From an uncultured Clostridium sp. (GTDB lineage Bacteria > Bacillota > Clostridia > TANB77 > CAG-508), in contig CANOWW010000007.1 in assembly GCA_947571115.1 (NCBI GenBank), positions 16,963 to 80,962 of the forward strand: a stretch of DNA of 64,000 nucleotides. Reading direction: 5' to 3'. Made by a program: the position numbers and the translations under genes. The stretch's first letter is position 1. Every line of letters begins with the position of its first letter. Under the pieces are notes generated by a model, which saw only the letters and a list, made by a program, of their open reading frames with translations, searched no databases and had not been told where the DNA came from. Below, one piece after another: positions 33,534 to 42,601 of this stretch.

Positions 33534-35438
33534 ATGAAAAATAAATTTATATCTGAAATTTTTTTAACAGAAAAATTTGTATCAGAGGAAGCATGGCTTA
33601 ATTTTATTTTTGAAATTTCTAGATTAAATGGCAGATTTAGAAAATGGGATATTTTTGTGTTGATTGAGCTTAATACGGTCCGATATTTTGTTCGAACTTC
33701 GAGAAAAATCCCACCAGTTATTAGCAATTTAAATGAATTTTTATTAAAAACAATTGAACCAAAAGAAAAACTAAATAAAATATTAAAATCATTTTATTTA
33801 GTAAAAAATGATGAAAAAAATGTACTTGATATTTATGATAAAAATGAAACAAGAAAATCGAGAAAATTAAGAATATCAAAAATTACAATTTTCCCGTATT
33901 GTAAAAATAATTTTTTATCAAAAACAAATTTATTTTTTGAAAATAAAAATGAAAAAATTGTAAAAAAACAAGCATTATTTAATATTCCACAACAATTTTT
34001 GAGTATAGATTTTTCAATTTATAGTCGATTTTTTTATAAAAAAGATGCCATTAAATTTTTGGATATTCAGAAATCTTTGCATTTATTAAAAAGTGACGAA
34101 AAAAATAGTATTTTAAAAGTAAATGGTTTTCCTTATTTAAATGACGAATATTATTTGCATTTAAACAATTATGATTTTGCAAAACATTCCCTAATTGTAG
34201 GAGCAAGCGGCTGTGGAAAATCCAAATTTATGAGTTCACTCATCAGCAATTTGAAAAATAATTCAGATGCAAATTTGAAATATAAAGTGGTGGTCATTGA
34301 CCCACATGCAGCTATGGAAGCCGACATCGGTGGGCTGGAAGACACCACGGTTATTGATTTCAAAAAACCTCAAAATAGCGTCAATTTATTTATGAATTCT
34401 GGGAAAGATGTTGTAACTTCCACAGAATTGTTGCTGACTTTATTCCAATCTTTGATTGGCGATTTGTACAATTCAAAGCTGGAGCGAGTTTTAAGGCACA
34501 GTGTGCATGCATTGTTAGTCAAAAAAGAATTATCGTTTGCCAATTTAAGGCTCTTGATTTTGGAACCAGAATATCGAAATAATTTGATTAAGAAACTTGA
34601 AAATGAGCTTCCAGAAAGCACAGTTGACTTCTTTTTTAGCGATTTTAATGAGCTCAAAAATCAATCTTATCAAGAAGCGATTGCGCCGATCATTTCATTT
34701 ATTGACGAAATGCAAATTTTGCCAGTGTTTAATCAGAATTCTACCAATTTAAAAAGTATTAAAGAAGTTATTTCAAATCATTTTTTGACGATTTTTTCGC
34801 TTGACCAAGTGGCTTTGGGCGAAACGGTAACCAAAACGATTGCTGGTTTTATTATGCAACAAATGTTGCAATTGGTTCAGGCATCGGCGTTTGACGAACA
34901 CATTATTTTTCTCATTGATGAAGTTGCCGTTGTGGAAAATCCGATTTTGCGCCGATTTTTATCAGAAGCCAGAAAATACAATCTTTCCTTGATTTTAGCG
35001 GGACAATATTTTAATCAAGTGAGCGAGGAACTGCAAAAAGCGATTTTTGCCAATGTCATCAATTATTACATATTTCGTGTTTCTCGAAGTGACGCGCAAC
35101 TGCTAGAATCCAATATTCAAATGGAAGTCGCGGTGCGAAATTCTTATAAATTGCGTATGGAAATTTTGACAGAACTGGCGAATCGAGAATGCATTTTGCG
35201 CCTTTGCCGAGAAGGAAAAGTATTGTCTGCGTTTAAAGGGAGAACGGTAGATTTTACGTCACTTCCCAAAAGCAATAAAAATCAAATTTTGGGTACGGAT
35301 TTCATTAAAAATGTTCAAAATTTGAACAAAAAAATAAAAAAAGTTCAAGATTTCAACATAAACAGCAAAATTAGCTTAAAAACATTGATGAAATCGCAAT
35401 CCACAGGAAGAAAGAAGGTGAATTCAAGTGAAGGATAA
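33534..35438 (+). CDS. HerA/VirB4-like DNA-translocase-type ATPase
   Basis: 634 aa. The first 200 residues are Phe/Lys/Asn-rich and AT-biased. ATPase core: SLIVGASGCGKSKFMSSL (Walker A, about residues 219-236), VVVIDPHAAMEADIGGL, later HIIFLIDEVAVVENPILRRFLSEARKYNLSLILAGQYF (Walker B and sensor, about 455-490). Family resembles HerA and type IV secretion ATPases that move DNA. The start has only a weak GGAAAA site. The gene overlaps the Cys-rich gene by 11 bp. No secretion genes are near, so it is probably a stand-alone DNA-processing or transport ATPase. The 5' third is much more AT-rich than the rest. Confidence 0.75.
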   Translation: MKNKFISEIFLTEKFVSEEAWLNFIFEISRLNGRFRKWDIFVLIELNTVRYFVRTSRKIPPVISNLNEFLLKTIEPKEKLNKILKSFYLVKNDEKNVLDIYDKNETRKSRKLRISKITIFPYCKNNFLSKTNLFFENKNEKIVKKQALFNIPQQFLSIDFSIYSRFFYKKDAIKFLDIQKSLHLLKSDEKNSILKVNGFPYLNDEYYLHLNNYDFAKHSLIVGASGCGKSKFMSSLISNLKNNSDANLKYKVVVIDPHAAMEADIGGLEDTTVIDFKKPQNSVNLFMNSGKDVVTSTELLLTLFQSLIGDLYNSKLERVLRHSVHALLVKKELSFANLRLLILEPEYRNNLIKKLENELPESTVDFFFSDFNELKNQSYQEAIAPIISFIDEMQILPVFNQNSTNLKSIKEVISNHFLTIFSLDQVALGETVTKTIAGFIMQQMLQLVQASAFDEHIIFLIDEVAVVENPILRRFLSEARKYNLSLILAGQYFNQVSEELQKAIFANVINYYIFRVSRSDAQLLESNIQMEVAVRNSYKLRMEILTELANRECILRLCREGKVLSAFKGRTVDFTSLPKSNKNQILGTDFIKNVQNLNKKIKKVQDFNINSKISLKTLMKSQSTGRKKVNSSEG

Positions 35439-36126
35439 AGAAGCGCTAGAAACAGTAAATAAAGTATTTATGAGTATTTTTGGGGAGAAAAGTCCTTATG
35501 ATTTAGAAGGAATTTTGACAGAATTTGCATTTGATATAAAATTGCCGCAAAAAGTAATAGACAGCACAACAAGGGAGGAAACTTGGAGTTCTTCCATTAA
35601 TCAGACGAGATTTATTACTCAAGATAATATGGAGAAATTCAATAATGGAAATGGCTGGATGCTGAAAAAAAGGGAGATTAGCAGTTTAGAGGAGGTTTTG
35701 AAAATTTGGAAAAAAATAAATTATACGACCACAGAAAGGGTTTATGACTCGACCAATGTTTCCCAAAGTGACACGATTTACAATTGCGAAAATGTGTATC
35801 GTTGCAATGATTGCAGAAAATGCAAAAACGCGATTTACTTGGATGGTTGCGGGGATTGCGAATTTATAATAGCATCCCAGCGAAGCGGCAATTCGTCATT
35901 TTGCCTGCGCGTGGACGATTCCGCCAATTGCACGAGCAGCTACAACGTGATTTGCAGTGCGAAAATTAGCCATTCATTTTTTATCCAAGATTGCGACAAT
36001 TTGCATGAATGCATGTTTTGCTCGCATATTTCAAACCGAAAATATTGCATTGCCAATATGCCATTTGAAAAAGAGGAATATTTTAGCATAAAAGCAGAAA
36101 TTGTAAAATGGATTTTAGGAAAATGA
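35428..36126 (+). CDS. Cysteine-rich protein coupled to the HerA-like ATPase
   Basis: 232 aa from GTG 35428, AGAAGG upstream. First 100 residues: acidic, with SIFGEKSPYDLEG and WSSSINQTRFITQDNM. From about residue 110 it has a repeated pattern near every five to seven residues: YNCENVYRCNDCRKCKNA, then LDGCGDCEFI, NSSFCLRVDDSANCTSSYNVIC, QDCDNLHECMFCSHI. The spacing suggests a beta-helix with stacked Cys or a metal-binding solenoid. Not recognised. Its 3' end overlaps the convergent vWA gene by 44 bp. Confidence 0.65.
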   Translation: MKDKEALETVNKVFMSIFGEKSPYDLEGILTEFAFDIKLPQKVIDSTTREETWSSSINQTRFITQDNMEKFNNGNGWMLKKREISSLEEVLKIWKKINYTTTERVYDSTNVSQSDTIYNCENVYRCNDCRKCKNAIYLDGCGDCEFIIASQRSGNSSFCLRVDDSANCTSSYNVICSAKISHSFFIQDCDNLHECMFCSHISNRKYCIANMPFEKEEYFSIKAEIVKWILGK

Positions 36127-36817
36127 GTTTTTCAATCTCATCTACAGGCACAAAAGCCGTGTTGTCGGCAAAACGATCGCCCAAATTATCCAGTCTATTC
36201 AAATAATCGAAATCGTCGTCTCCGATGCCGATACACTGGAAGAACCCCTTGTACTTTGCTGATTCACGAAAAGCCATGTCAGATTGTCTTTTATCGTGAC
36301 AATCGCCGTCTGTGATAACAATGTTGAAGAGCGGATAGGGACTGTCTTCCTTTGCACGCTCAATTGCCTGTCGTACAAATGGGGCATAATTGGTTCCTTC
36401 GGTAATGCTGTACTTGCTTAAAATCTCTCTTTTGACATAAGTTGCATAATTCTGCAACGTCATGTCGGCAAGAGGGTAAACACCGTTGCCGAAGGCAGAA
36501 ACCGGCATAACGTGGTCATCATCGAACAGCACAGCAACTGGGAAAATCCTGGTCACTGCATCTTGTACTTTGCCATACTCGAAGCGGCCAGACATGCTGC
36601 CAGAAATATCAATATATAACTCAACCCGGCAGATGTGGTGCGTTAAATCGATATTCTTTTCTTTTTTCAGACTGATGATTTTTTTGTCCAGACATATTTT
36701 TGCCTGTTCAAATTTTTCCACGATGATTTCCGGCTTTTCTTCGCTGAAATTCCGGCTGTTGTTACTGAATTGTTTTCTCTTTAAAAAATCGAATATAATG
36801 TCCTCCTTCTGCGCCAC
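36083..36817 (-). CDS. vWA-domain protein, apparently truncated at the C-terminus
   Basis: 244 aa. von Willebrand A domain with MIDAS DISGSMSG (about residues 70-77), EGTNYAPF and ITDGDCHD, and SGRFEYGKVQDAVTRIFPVAVLFDDD: close to tellurium-resistance-linked TerF/TerY-like vWA proteins. After GDRFADNTAFVPVDEIEKL the text changes to FLKSILQFLLLC, hydrophobic and unlike a family end, while the DNA is the 3' end of the convergent Cys-rich gene. Codon use is richer in G+C than in neighbours, suggesting transfer. The GTG start has an AAGGAGG inside its first codons, so the true start could be further in. Confidence 0.7.
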   Translation of the reverse strand: MAQKEDIIFDFLKRKQFSNNSRNFSEEKPEIIVEKFEQAKICLDKKIISLKKEKNIDLTHHICRVELYIDISGSMSGRFEYGKVQDAVTRIFPVAVLFDDDHVMPVSAFGNGVYPLADMTLQNYATYVKREILSKYSITEGTNYAPFVRQAIERAKEDSPYPLFNIVITDGDCHDKRQSDMAFRESAKYKGFFQCIGIGDDDFDYLNRLDNLGDRFADNTAFVPVDEIEKLIFLKSILQFLLLC

Positions 36818-36881
36818 ATGGCGCCCATAAAAGTGTTGTTAGTTGCAAAATAGGAATATACCTATTTTTAATGACAAAGAT

Positions 36882-36910
36882 ATTATACTATACTTTACAT
36901 AATTTGTAAA
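36882..36910 (-). promoter_or_regulatory. Promoter for the vWA gene
   Basis: On the minus strand TTTACA, 17-bp spacer, TATAAT. An inverted repeat AAATAGG/CCTATTT at 36848-36867 lies between promoter and gene. Confidence 0.6.
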
Positions 36911-36966
36911 TGTTTTTTTCTGAATTTCAAAATGATAGGGGCACGAGGCATCGTGTCTTTTAAAAA

Positions 36967-37083
36967 TATAAAATGTATTTTACAAAAGTGTTAAAAATGA
37001 TAAAAGTATAAAATAAATTTTACAAAAGTAGTAAAAATACAGAAATATAAAATAAACTTTATAAAAATAATTAAAAAGATATT
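36967..37083. repeat. Three degenerate AT-rich tandem repeats of about 40 bp
   Basis: Each unit starts TATAAAAT and contains TTTTACAAAAGT or a close variant, then a TAAAAA core. Units begin at 36967, 37007 and 37046. They fill a 390-bp gap that otherwise holds only two promoters. Could be a protein-binding or origin-like array. Confidence 0.6.
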
Positions 37084-37100
37084 TTTGTAAAGTTTATTTT
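37049..37100. repeat. 21-bp inverted repeat, one mismatch
   Basis: AAAATAAACTTTATAAAAAT (plus one base) at 37049-37069 pairs with 37080-37100 except at one position, around a 10-nt loop. It overlaps the third tandem unit. No T run, so not a usual terminator. Confidence 0.6.
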
Positions 37101-37155
37101 ACAAAATTGCAAAACTATTACTTAGCATATTTTTAAGCGATTGCTAGAAATTTCC

Positions 37156-37184
37156 TTTACTTTTGCATTTTCGTGTGATATAAT
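37156..37184 (+). promoter_or_regulatory. Promoter of the glf operon
   Basis: TTTACT, 17-bp spacer, TATAAT, 25 bp ahead of the glf start. Confidence 0.65.
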
Positions 37185-37208
37185 GCAAATAAAAAATCGA
37201 GGAAAAAA

Positions 37209-38309
37209 ATGAAATACGACTATTTGATTGTTGGGAGTGGATTGTTTGGGGCAGTTTTTGCGCATGAGGCGCATAAAAAAGGAAAAAAATGCCTTGTGAT
37301 TGACAAACGTTCCCATATAGCAGGAAATATTTTTACAGAAAAAATCGAAGAAATTGATGTACATCAATACGGAGCTCATATTTTTCATACAAGTGACCGT
37401 AAAGTGTGGGACTATGTCAACCAATTTGCAGAATTCAATCGTTACACCAATTCGCCCATTGCGAGGTACCAAAATGAAGTTTACAATCTGCCATTTAATA
37501 TGAACACTTTTAGCAAACTCTGGGGCGTTTTTACGCCAGAAGAAGCAAAACAAAAAATTACGGAAGAACTGCAAGAAGTAAACATAGATGAGCCGCGAAA
37601 TCTGGAAGAACAAGCGATTAAATTGGTCGGAGAAACGATTTATGAAAAATTGGTAAAAGGTTATACGGAAAAGCAATGGGGCAAGCGTGCGACGGAACTA
37701 CCGGCGTTTATTATTAAAAGGTTGCCAGTACGTTTTACTTATGATAATAATTATTTTAATGATTTGTATCAGGGAATTCCGGTGGAAGGCTACACGAAAA
37801 TGGTTGAAAAAATGCTTTCTGGGATAGAAATTCGCTTGAATTGCGATTATTTTGCGCATCAAAAAGAGCTCGAAAATAGTGCGGATAAAATCATTTTTAC
37901 GGGACCTATTGACCAATTTTACAATTATCAGTTTGGGGAATTGGAATATCGTAGTTTGAGATTTGAGCATGAAATATTAGATGTTCAGAATTATCAAGGC
38001 AATAGCGTGGTCAATTTTACAGAATACGAAATTCCTTACACGAGAATTATTGAACATAAACATTTTACGTTTGGAACACAGCCTAAAACGGTCATAACCA
38101 AGGAATACCCAGATTCTTGGACACGTGAAAAAGAGCCGTATTATCCGGTAAACGATGCGAAAAATAATGCGTTATATAAGCAATATCAAAAATTGGCTGA
38201 TGTGGATACAAAGGTGATTTTCGGGGGCAGATTGGGGCAATATCAATATTATGATATGGACAAAGTTATTCAGCAAGCATTAGATGTTTGCCACAGGATG
38301 TTGAAATAA
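37209..38309 (+). CDS. glf: UDP-galactopyranose mutase
   Basis: 366 aa. FAD-binding start YLIVGSGLFGAVFAHEAHKKG, then IDKRSHIAGNIFTE, DVHQYGAHIFHTS, and the family motifs YTEKQWGK and RLGQYQYYDMD. Converts UDP-galactopyranose to UDP-galactofuranose, the donor for galactofuranose in cell-wall glycans. Full length for the family. First gene of a three-gene operon with a GT2 enzyme and a membrane glycosyltransferase, with 14-bp and 1-bp gaps. Confidence 0.95.
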   Translation: MKYDYLIVGSGLFGAVFAHEAHKKGKKCLVIDKRSHIAGNIFTEKIEEIDVHQYGAHIFHTSDRKVWDYVNQFAEFNRYTNSPIARYQNEVYNLPFNMNTFSKLWGVFTPEEAKQKITEELQEVNIDEPRNLEEQAIKLVGETIYEKLVKGYTEKQWGKRATELPAFIIKRLPVRFTYDNNYFNDLYQGIPVEGYTKMVEKMLSGIEIRLNCDYFAHQKELENSADKIIFTGPIDQFYNYQFGELEYRSLRFEHEILDVQNYQGNSVVNFTEYEIPYTRIIEHKHFTFGTQPKTVITKEYPDSWTREKEPYYPVNDAKNNALYKQYQKLADVDTKVIFGGRLGQYQYYDMDKVIQQALDVCHRMLK

Positions 38310-38323
38310 GGAAGGAACAATAA

Positions 38324-39046
38324 ATGGAGAAATTATTCATAGTTATACCTGTTTACAATGAAGAGGCAAATATCAAAGCAGTGATTGAAGATTGGTATCC
38401 CATTGTGGAAAAGCATAATGGAAATGGGAAATCTCGCTTAGTTGTGATTGACGATGGAAGCAAAGACAATACGTATTCCATTATCGAAGAATGTGCGAAA
38501 AAATATCCTTTGATAAAAGCCATTACTAAGCCAAATGAAGGACATGGAGCCACGATTTGGTATGGATATCATGATGCCATTCAAAATGGAGCAGATTATA
38601 TTTTTCAAACCGATTCTGACGGACAAACGTTGCCAAGCGAATTTGAGCAATTTTGGGATTGCAAAGAAGATTACGAAATGGTCATTGGCAACCGCAGCAA
38701 AAGAGAAGACGGTTTTTCACGATATCTTGTGACAAAAGTGTTAAAAATTGTTTTGAAATTATGTTTTGGGGTTACGGTAACAGATGCGAATACGCCATTT
38801 CGTTTAATGAAGGCAGATGTGCTAAAAGAAAACTTAAAATGGATGCCGCCGAAATTTAATTTATGTAATGTGATTATTTCTGTTATTTATGCGAAGAAAA
38901 ATTATCGTGTAAAATATATGCCAATCACGTTCAGACCAAGGCAGGGCGGCGTTAATTCCATCAATTTAAAGAAAATTTTTAAAATTGGTTGGCAGGCGGT
39001 CAAAGATTTTTGTAAAATCAATCAAACATTAAAGGAAATAGAATAA
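38324..39046 (+). CDS. Family 2 glycosyltransferase (DPM1/GtrB-like)
   Basis: 240 aa. IVIPVYNEEANIKAVIEDW, VIDDGSKDNTYSII, TKPNEGHGATIWYGY, and QTDSDGQTLPSEF with the DxD metal motif. Ends RPRQGGVNSINLKKIFKIG. Such enzymes usually attach a sugar to a polyprenyl phosphate. Its position before a GT-C-type membrane protein suggests that the lipid-linked sugar is the donor for that enzyme. No C-terminal membrane segments. Confidence 0.9.
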   Translation: MEKLFIVIPVYNEEANIKAVIEDWYPIVEKHNGNGKSRLVVIDDGSKDNTYSIIEECAKKYPLIKAITKPNEGHGATIWYGYHDAIQNGADYIFQTDSDGQTLPSEFEQFWDCKEDYEMVIGNRSKREDGFSRYLVTKVLKIVLKLCFGVTVTDANTPFRLMKADVLKENLKWMPPKFNLCNVIISVIYAKKNYRVKYMPITFRPRQGGVNSINLKKIFKIGWQAVKDFCKINQTLKEIE

Positions 39047-39047
39047 A

Positions 39048-41174
39048 ATGAAGAAAAAACAGAAAATTGGGCTTTGTTTGGGATTTGTAGCAATTTTACT
39101 GATATGTATTTTTATGCTATATCGAGCCACAAAAAAGCTAACTTATATAGAATACGAAAAATTGGGCACAAATTGTGAAAGCGTTTTGGAGATGAATAAC
39201 AATGATTTCACAATTGAGCAAGAATTCAAAATTCCTTATGCAATGTTTCAAGGCATTAGCTTGTCGATTGGGACATATGGCAGAGAAAATAATTCCAGAT
39301 ATGAAACTATTATTATGGATAAAACCACCAGTCAGCAAGTGGCGTCATTCGAATTTAATACCAGTCAGGTAAAAGATGATGAGCCATACAGGTTGCTGCT
39401 GGATTTTCCAAAAGAAGTGGACAACACGCATCTGTTTTCAGTTGTGATAAAAGCCAAAACGGGAGTCAATGGCGAAAATGGTGTGGCGTTTTATGCCGAT
39501 AAAAATGCAGAAAATAGCGAAAATTTGTTTTATAATGGCAAAACTTATGACGCTGATTTATGTATGGAAATTTTTGGTGGCAATCCAGACATTTTTTGGT
39601 TTTTGGTGACACTTGGTTTAGTGCTTTTTGTGCTAGTTTGGCTGGGTTATATCATTCATTTGGCAATGCATCAAAAATCTATTAGGCAAAGTGCATTTGT
39701 ACAAGCTGGATTATTAGGAATGATTATTTTTGCAGGATTAGCCGTATTTTCCGGCATGGAAACCTTTGGCGACGAAGTAGATAACATGATTGGTGGAATG
39801 TTAATAGCTAAAGGCCGTGTTTTATATGTTGATTATTACACGCAACATACGCCTCTGATGTACTTTTTGTGTGCTGTGTTTTCGTTTTTGCAGGCAGGTT
39901 CTGTCGAACAATTTCGCTTACTTTATGATGACGTAATCGCAATTGCCTATATGGTGTTATACTTGCGCCATAAAGACAACTTTGGCAAAATGAAAATGGC
40001 ACTTTTGCCAATGCTACAAATCACATTTGGGCTAATACTTGGCAAAGAAACGCTTATGGTGCTAAGCGATAATATACAAGCAATTTGCATGATAGCTCTG
40101 CTATTGGAATTTTTGCAATATCTAAAAGACGAAAAACTAGACTGGAAACGTTCTATCATTGTTGCCATCAGCATTTTTGGTAGCTTTACAGCAGCGTTTG
40201 TAAGTATTTATGCGATTTTTGCGATTTGTGTAGGTGTTTTTAGCAAAGAAATTTTATATTGGAAGCAGCAAAAAGCCATTTCTCTTAAAAAACTTTTGGC
40301 AAGATATTGGAAACTTGTAATAGCTTGTACGGCTCCATTTATGATTTGGTTTGTTTATTTGATAGTCACTCATTCGATAGGAGGCTTTTACGAGCAGGCT
40401 TTTCAATTCAATACAGAAGTGTATTCGTATTATTTAGTAGGTGGCTTTGGAAGCAACATTTTTCAACCATTTTTTATCGGTATGACTAATTTTGTGCAAA
40501 TCCTTCCTAATGCAATCGGTAACCTCATAGAAAATCAAGCAGTTGTGTTTTCTTTAATAAAAGGCATTTTGGGTGTGTATATGCTGATTTTGCTGGGCAC
40601 TACTTGGCGAAAAAAAGAATATTTAAAAACGGTTATTCTGTTTTTGTTTATTAGTTTTGGTTTTACAAGAACCAGTGAAAGTTTTCATGAAATTGCAACA
40701 TGGAGCATAATCGTAACAATTCTCTTGTTACAAATAGATTTTGGCGAAATGACAAAAACGTCCCAAGTGATTTTGGCATTTGTTATTATTTGCCTGTTGG
40801 GCAACTATATGAGCCATTTGACAACATATTTGTTTCAAGAAAAACAGCCGATTTCGGCACTTGACCAAATGGTTATTTCCCAAACAAACGAGGGAGAAGA
40901 GATATTTTACGACATTTATTCTAATTCTTCTGTGTATTTGATTTATAAAAATAGACTGCCAATCAATCGTTTGGGCTTTATTTTGCCGTGGTATATGGAT
41001 TGGTATGAGCTGGATACGATTGACGATTTAACAAGAAAAAAGCCAAAACTTGTGGTGTATGACGAAGATTTAAAAGCGTGGGAAATTTCGGGTTATGACG
41101 ATTATTTGCGAAAATTCTTGCATGAAAATTACGAACAAATCAAAGAAAATCGCAAAATTTGGGTTTTAAAGTAA
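39048..41174 (+). CDS. GT-C-type membrane glycosyltransferase
   Basis: 708 aa. One N-terminal helix (residues about 7-24), an extracytoplasmic beta-rich part of about 150 residues, then 10 or more membrane helices from about 180 onward (FWFLVTLGLVLFVLVWLGYI). The loop FGDEVDNMIGGMLIAKGRVLYVDYYTQHTPLMYFL resembles the acidic first loop of GT-C enzymes such as ArnT/PMT families. It probably moves a sugar from polyprenyl phosphate to a surface polymer outside the cell. Ends with a soluble domain with SVYLIYKNRLPINRLGFILP. Last gene of the operon. Confidence 0.75.
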   Translation: MKKKQKIGLCLGFVAILLICIFMLYRATKKLTYIEYEKLGTNCESVLEMNNNDFTIEQEFKIPYAMFQGISLSIGTYGRENNSRYETIIMDKTTSQQVASFEFNTSQVKDDEPYRLLLDFPKEVDNTHLFSVVIKAKTGVNGENGVAFYADKNAENSENLFYNGKTYDADLCMEIFGGNPDIFWFLVTLGLVLFVLVWLGYIIHLAMHQKSIRQSAFVQAGLLGMIIFAGLAVFSGMETFGDEVDNMIGGMLIAKGRVLYVDYYTQHTPLMYFLCAVFSFLQAGSVEQFRLLYDDVIAIAYMVLYLRHKDNFGKMKMALLPMLQITFGLILGKETLMVLSDNIQAICMIALLLEFLQYLKDEKLDWKRSIIVAISIFGSFTAAFVSIYAIFAICVGVFSKEILYWKQQKAISLKKLLARYWKLVIACTAPFMIWFVYLIVTHSIGGFYEQAFQFNTEVYSYYLVGGFGSNIFQPFFIGMTNFVQILPNAIGNLIENQAVVFSLIKGILGVYMLILLGTTWRKKEYLKTVILFLFISFGFTRTSESFHEIATWSIIVTILLLQIDFGEMTKTSQVILAFVIICLLGNYMSHLTTYLFQEKQPISALDQMVISQTNEGEEIFYDIYSNSSVYLIYKNRLPINRLGFILPWYMDWYELDTIDDLTRKKPKLVVYDEDLKAWEISGYDDYLRKFLHENYEQIKENRKIWVLK

Positions 41175-41190
41175 AAAATTGACATAACAC

Positions 41191-41245
41191 TTGCAAAATA
41201 TGGTAAACTATGGTATAATGATATTAAGTACCATAGTTTTTTTGC
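41191..41245 (+). promoter_or_regulatory. Promoter overlapping a terminator-like hairpin
   Basis: TTGCAA, 17-bp spacer, TATAAT (41214-41219). A perfect 9-bp inverted repeat ACTATGGTA/TACCATAGT (41207-41215 and 41229-41237) covers the -10 and is followed by TTTTTTT. It can stop transcripts from the upstream operon and may also affect the promoter. Confidence 0.6.
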
Positions 41246-41286
41246 TGCGCGCAAAAAAACTTTTATCAAAAAACTTTAGAAAAATT

Positions 41287-41313
41287 CCTCCGCACTTGCG
41301 GGGGTAGGAGGAG
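41287..41313 (+). promoter_or_regulatory. Hairpin next to the ribosome site of the gene at 41319
   Basis: CCTCCGC and GCGGGGG form a stem around ACTT; the same CCTCC can pair with the ribosome site GGAGG (41307-41311). Two competing pairings suggest control of translation. Confidence 0.4.
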
Positions 41314-41318
41314 AGAAA

Positions 41319-42497
41319 ATGTCATCAAAGATGAAAGATTTGTATTATTTCTTTGGAGGTGAGGTAGATAGTCAAGATATTCTGGCACGGAAGCGCCGAG
41401 AAAGAGCAGTAAAAAACACTACGAAAGTTTCATTTACAAGCGTAATGTCAATGGCTCTTGTTGCTGGTTTAGTAACTACTCCAGTGGTTTGTTCAGCCGC
41501 TCAGCGGCAACCACAGGAAAAGGCAGAACAAACAGCATTGGAAGAATTGCTGAATTTTGAACCCAAAACAGAGGAGATTTCTCTGCAAGAACAGATTGAT
41601 TCTTTTGTTTTTTGGGGAAGAATGCAGCAAGTTGAGCGTAATATGGAAGCGCAAAAACTGATGGAAGAGGCTGTAAAGGCAGAAGAGAAAGCGAGAATTC
41701 AGGCAGAAAACTTTGTTTCGACAATGCAGGAGATGACGGTAGAGGGAAAATTGTCAGTAAAGCTGGCAAAAATCTCGGATAATTTGAATTCTCTATCTGC
41801 TTTAACAGAACATCCAGAACAGGCAGAAAAATTAGAAGCTAAAATTGCTTCTCAGATGAAGCGCTTAAAAGAGTGCTTCTCGGAATACCCGAGACAGTTT
41901 GAGAGCTTGAAGCTTTCTTTGAAATCTGAGCGAAAGCGTTTGAAAATTTACCAGCAGCTCAGAAAAGAATACGAAGAGGCTTTAGAGAAGCGCCGTCAAG
42001 AGATTGAGAGTGTGAGAAGTTTTTATCATTCTTTTTCTCGATATGCGGATGTGTCTGGACGTATGGGTATCTCGAAAGAGCACTTTCGGCAAATCATGTA
42101 CTCTATACCGTATGGAAATGCCTCAGTTTTTCGGAACAATGCGGACTTTTTATGGGAACTTTCTGAAAAATATGGGCTTAATGAATTTTTGCTGCCAGGG
42201 ATTTGTGCTTGGGAGTCAGGCTGGGCAGCGGATCCGATAGAGGCGAATAATTTTTCGTCTCAGAGAAAGAATGACGGTTCCTACTTCTCTTATGAGAGTG
42301 AGTATGCAGGAATTGAGGCAGTAGCGAGTAATCTTGCTGGAAATTATTTGCCAGTGAATGGGAAGTATTATAATGGCAAGAGTTTAATGGGGATTAATAT
42401 TTTGTACTGCCAGCCAGATCCAAATCGGGAATGGGCTGGAGGAGTATCGGACTGTATGAGAATGATTGCAAGGGAATATCTTGCAACACTCGAATAG
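41319..42497 (+). CDS. Secreted lysozyme-like/glucosaminidase-type protein
   Basis: 392 aa. A basic N-terminus then SVMSMALVAGLVTTPVVCSAAQ gives a signal peptide or anchor at about residues 39-60. A long coiled coil follows (about 70-240). C-terminal catalytic-like domain from about 265: SKEHFRQIMYSIPYGN, FLWELSEKYGLNEFLLPGICAWESGWA, NNFSSQ and GIEAVASNLAGNYL, with a conserved Glu in CAWESGW. This matches the lysozyme-like fold of glucosaminidases. It probably cuts cell-wall glycan. The protein at 45976 shares the domain. Unusually good codon mix and a structured leader suggest regulated expression. Confidence 0.75.
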   Translation: MSSKMKDLYYFFGGEVDSQDILARKRRERAVKNTTKVSFTSVMSMALVAGLVTTPVVCSAAQRQPQEKAEQTALEELLNFEPKTEEISLQEQIDSFVFWGRMQQVERNMEAQKLMEEAVKAEEKARIQAENFVSTMQEMTVEGKLSVKLAKISDNLNSLSALTEHPEQAEKLEAKIASQMKRLKECFSEYPRQFESLKLSLKSERKRLKIYQQLRKEYEEALEKRRQEIESVRSFYHSFSRYADVSGRMGISKEHFRQIMYSIPYGNASVFRNNADFLWELSEKYGLNEFLLPGICAWESGWAADPIEANNFSSQRKNDGSYFSYESEYAGIEAVASNLAGNYLPVNGKYYNGKSLMGINILYCQPDPNREWAGGVSDCMRMIAREYLATLE

Positions 42498-42510
42498 TTT
42501 CTCTGAAATG

Positions 42511-42560
42511 AAAATCGTCAAATGCTAGAAATTTTAGGCATTTGACGGTTTTATTTTTTT
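42511..42560 (+). terminator. Terminator of the lysozyme-like gene
   Basis: CGTCAAATGC and GCATTTGACG around a 12-nt loop, then a T-rich tract. Confidence 0.8.
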
Positions 42561-42601
42561 ATGTTATAATCCAATAAAAGATAAAGTGAAAGGGAATTGC
42601 A

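Noticed and set aside
35428..36126. Ferredoxin for the Cys-rich protein
   Set aside because: Cys spacing does not match CxxCxxCxxxC clusters; the pattern is spread over 100 residues.
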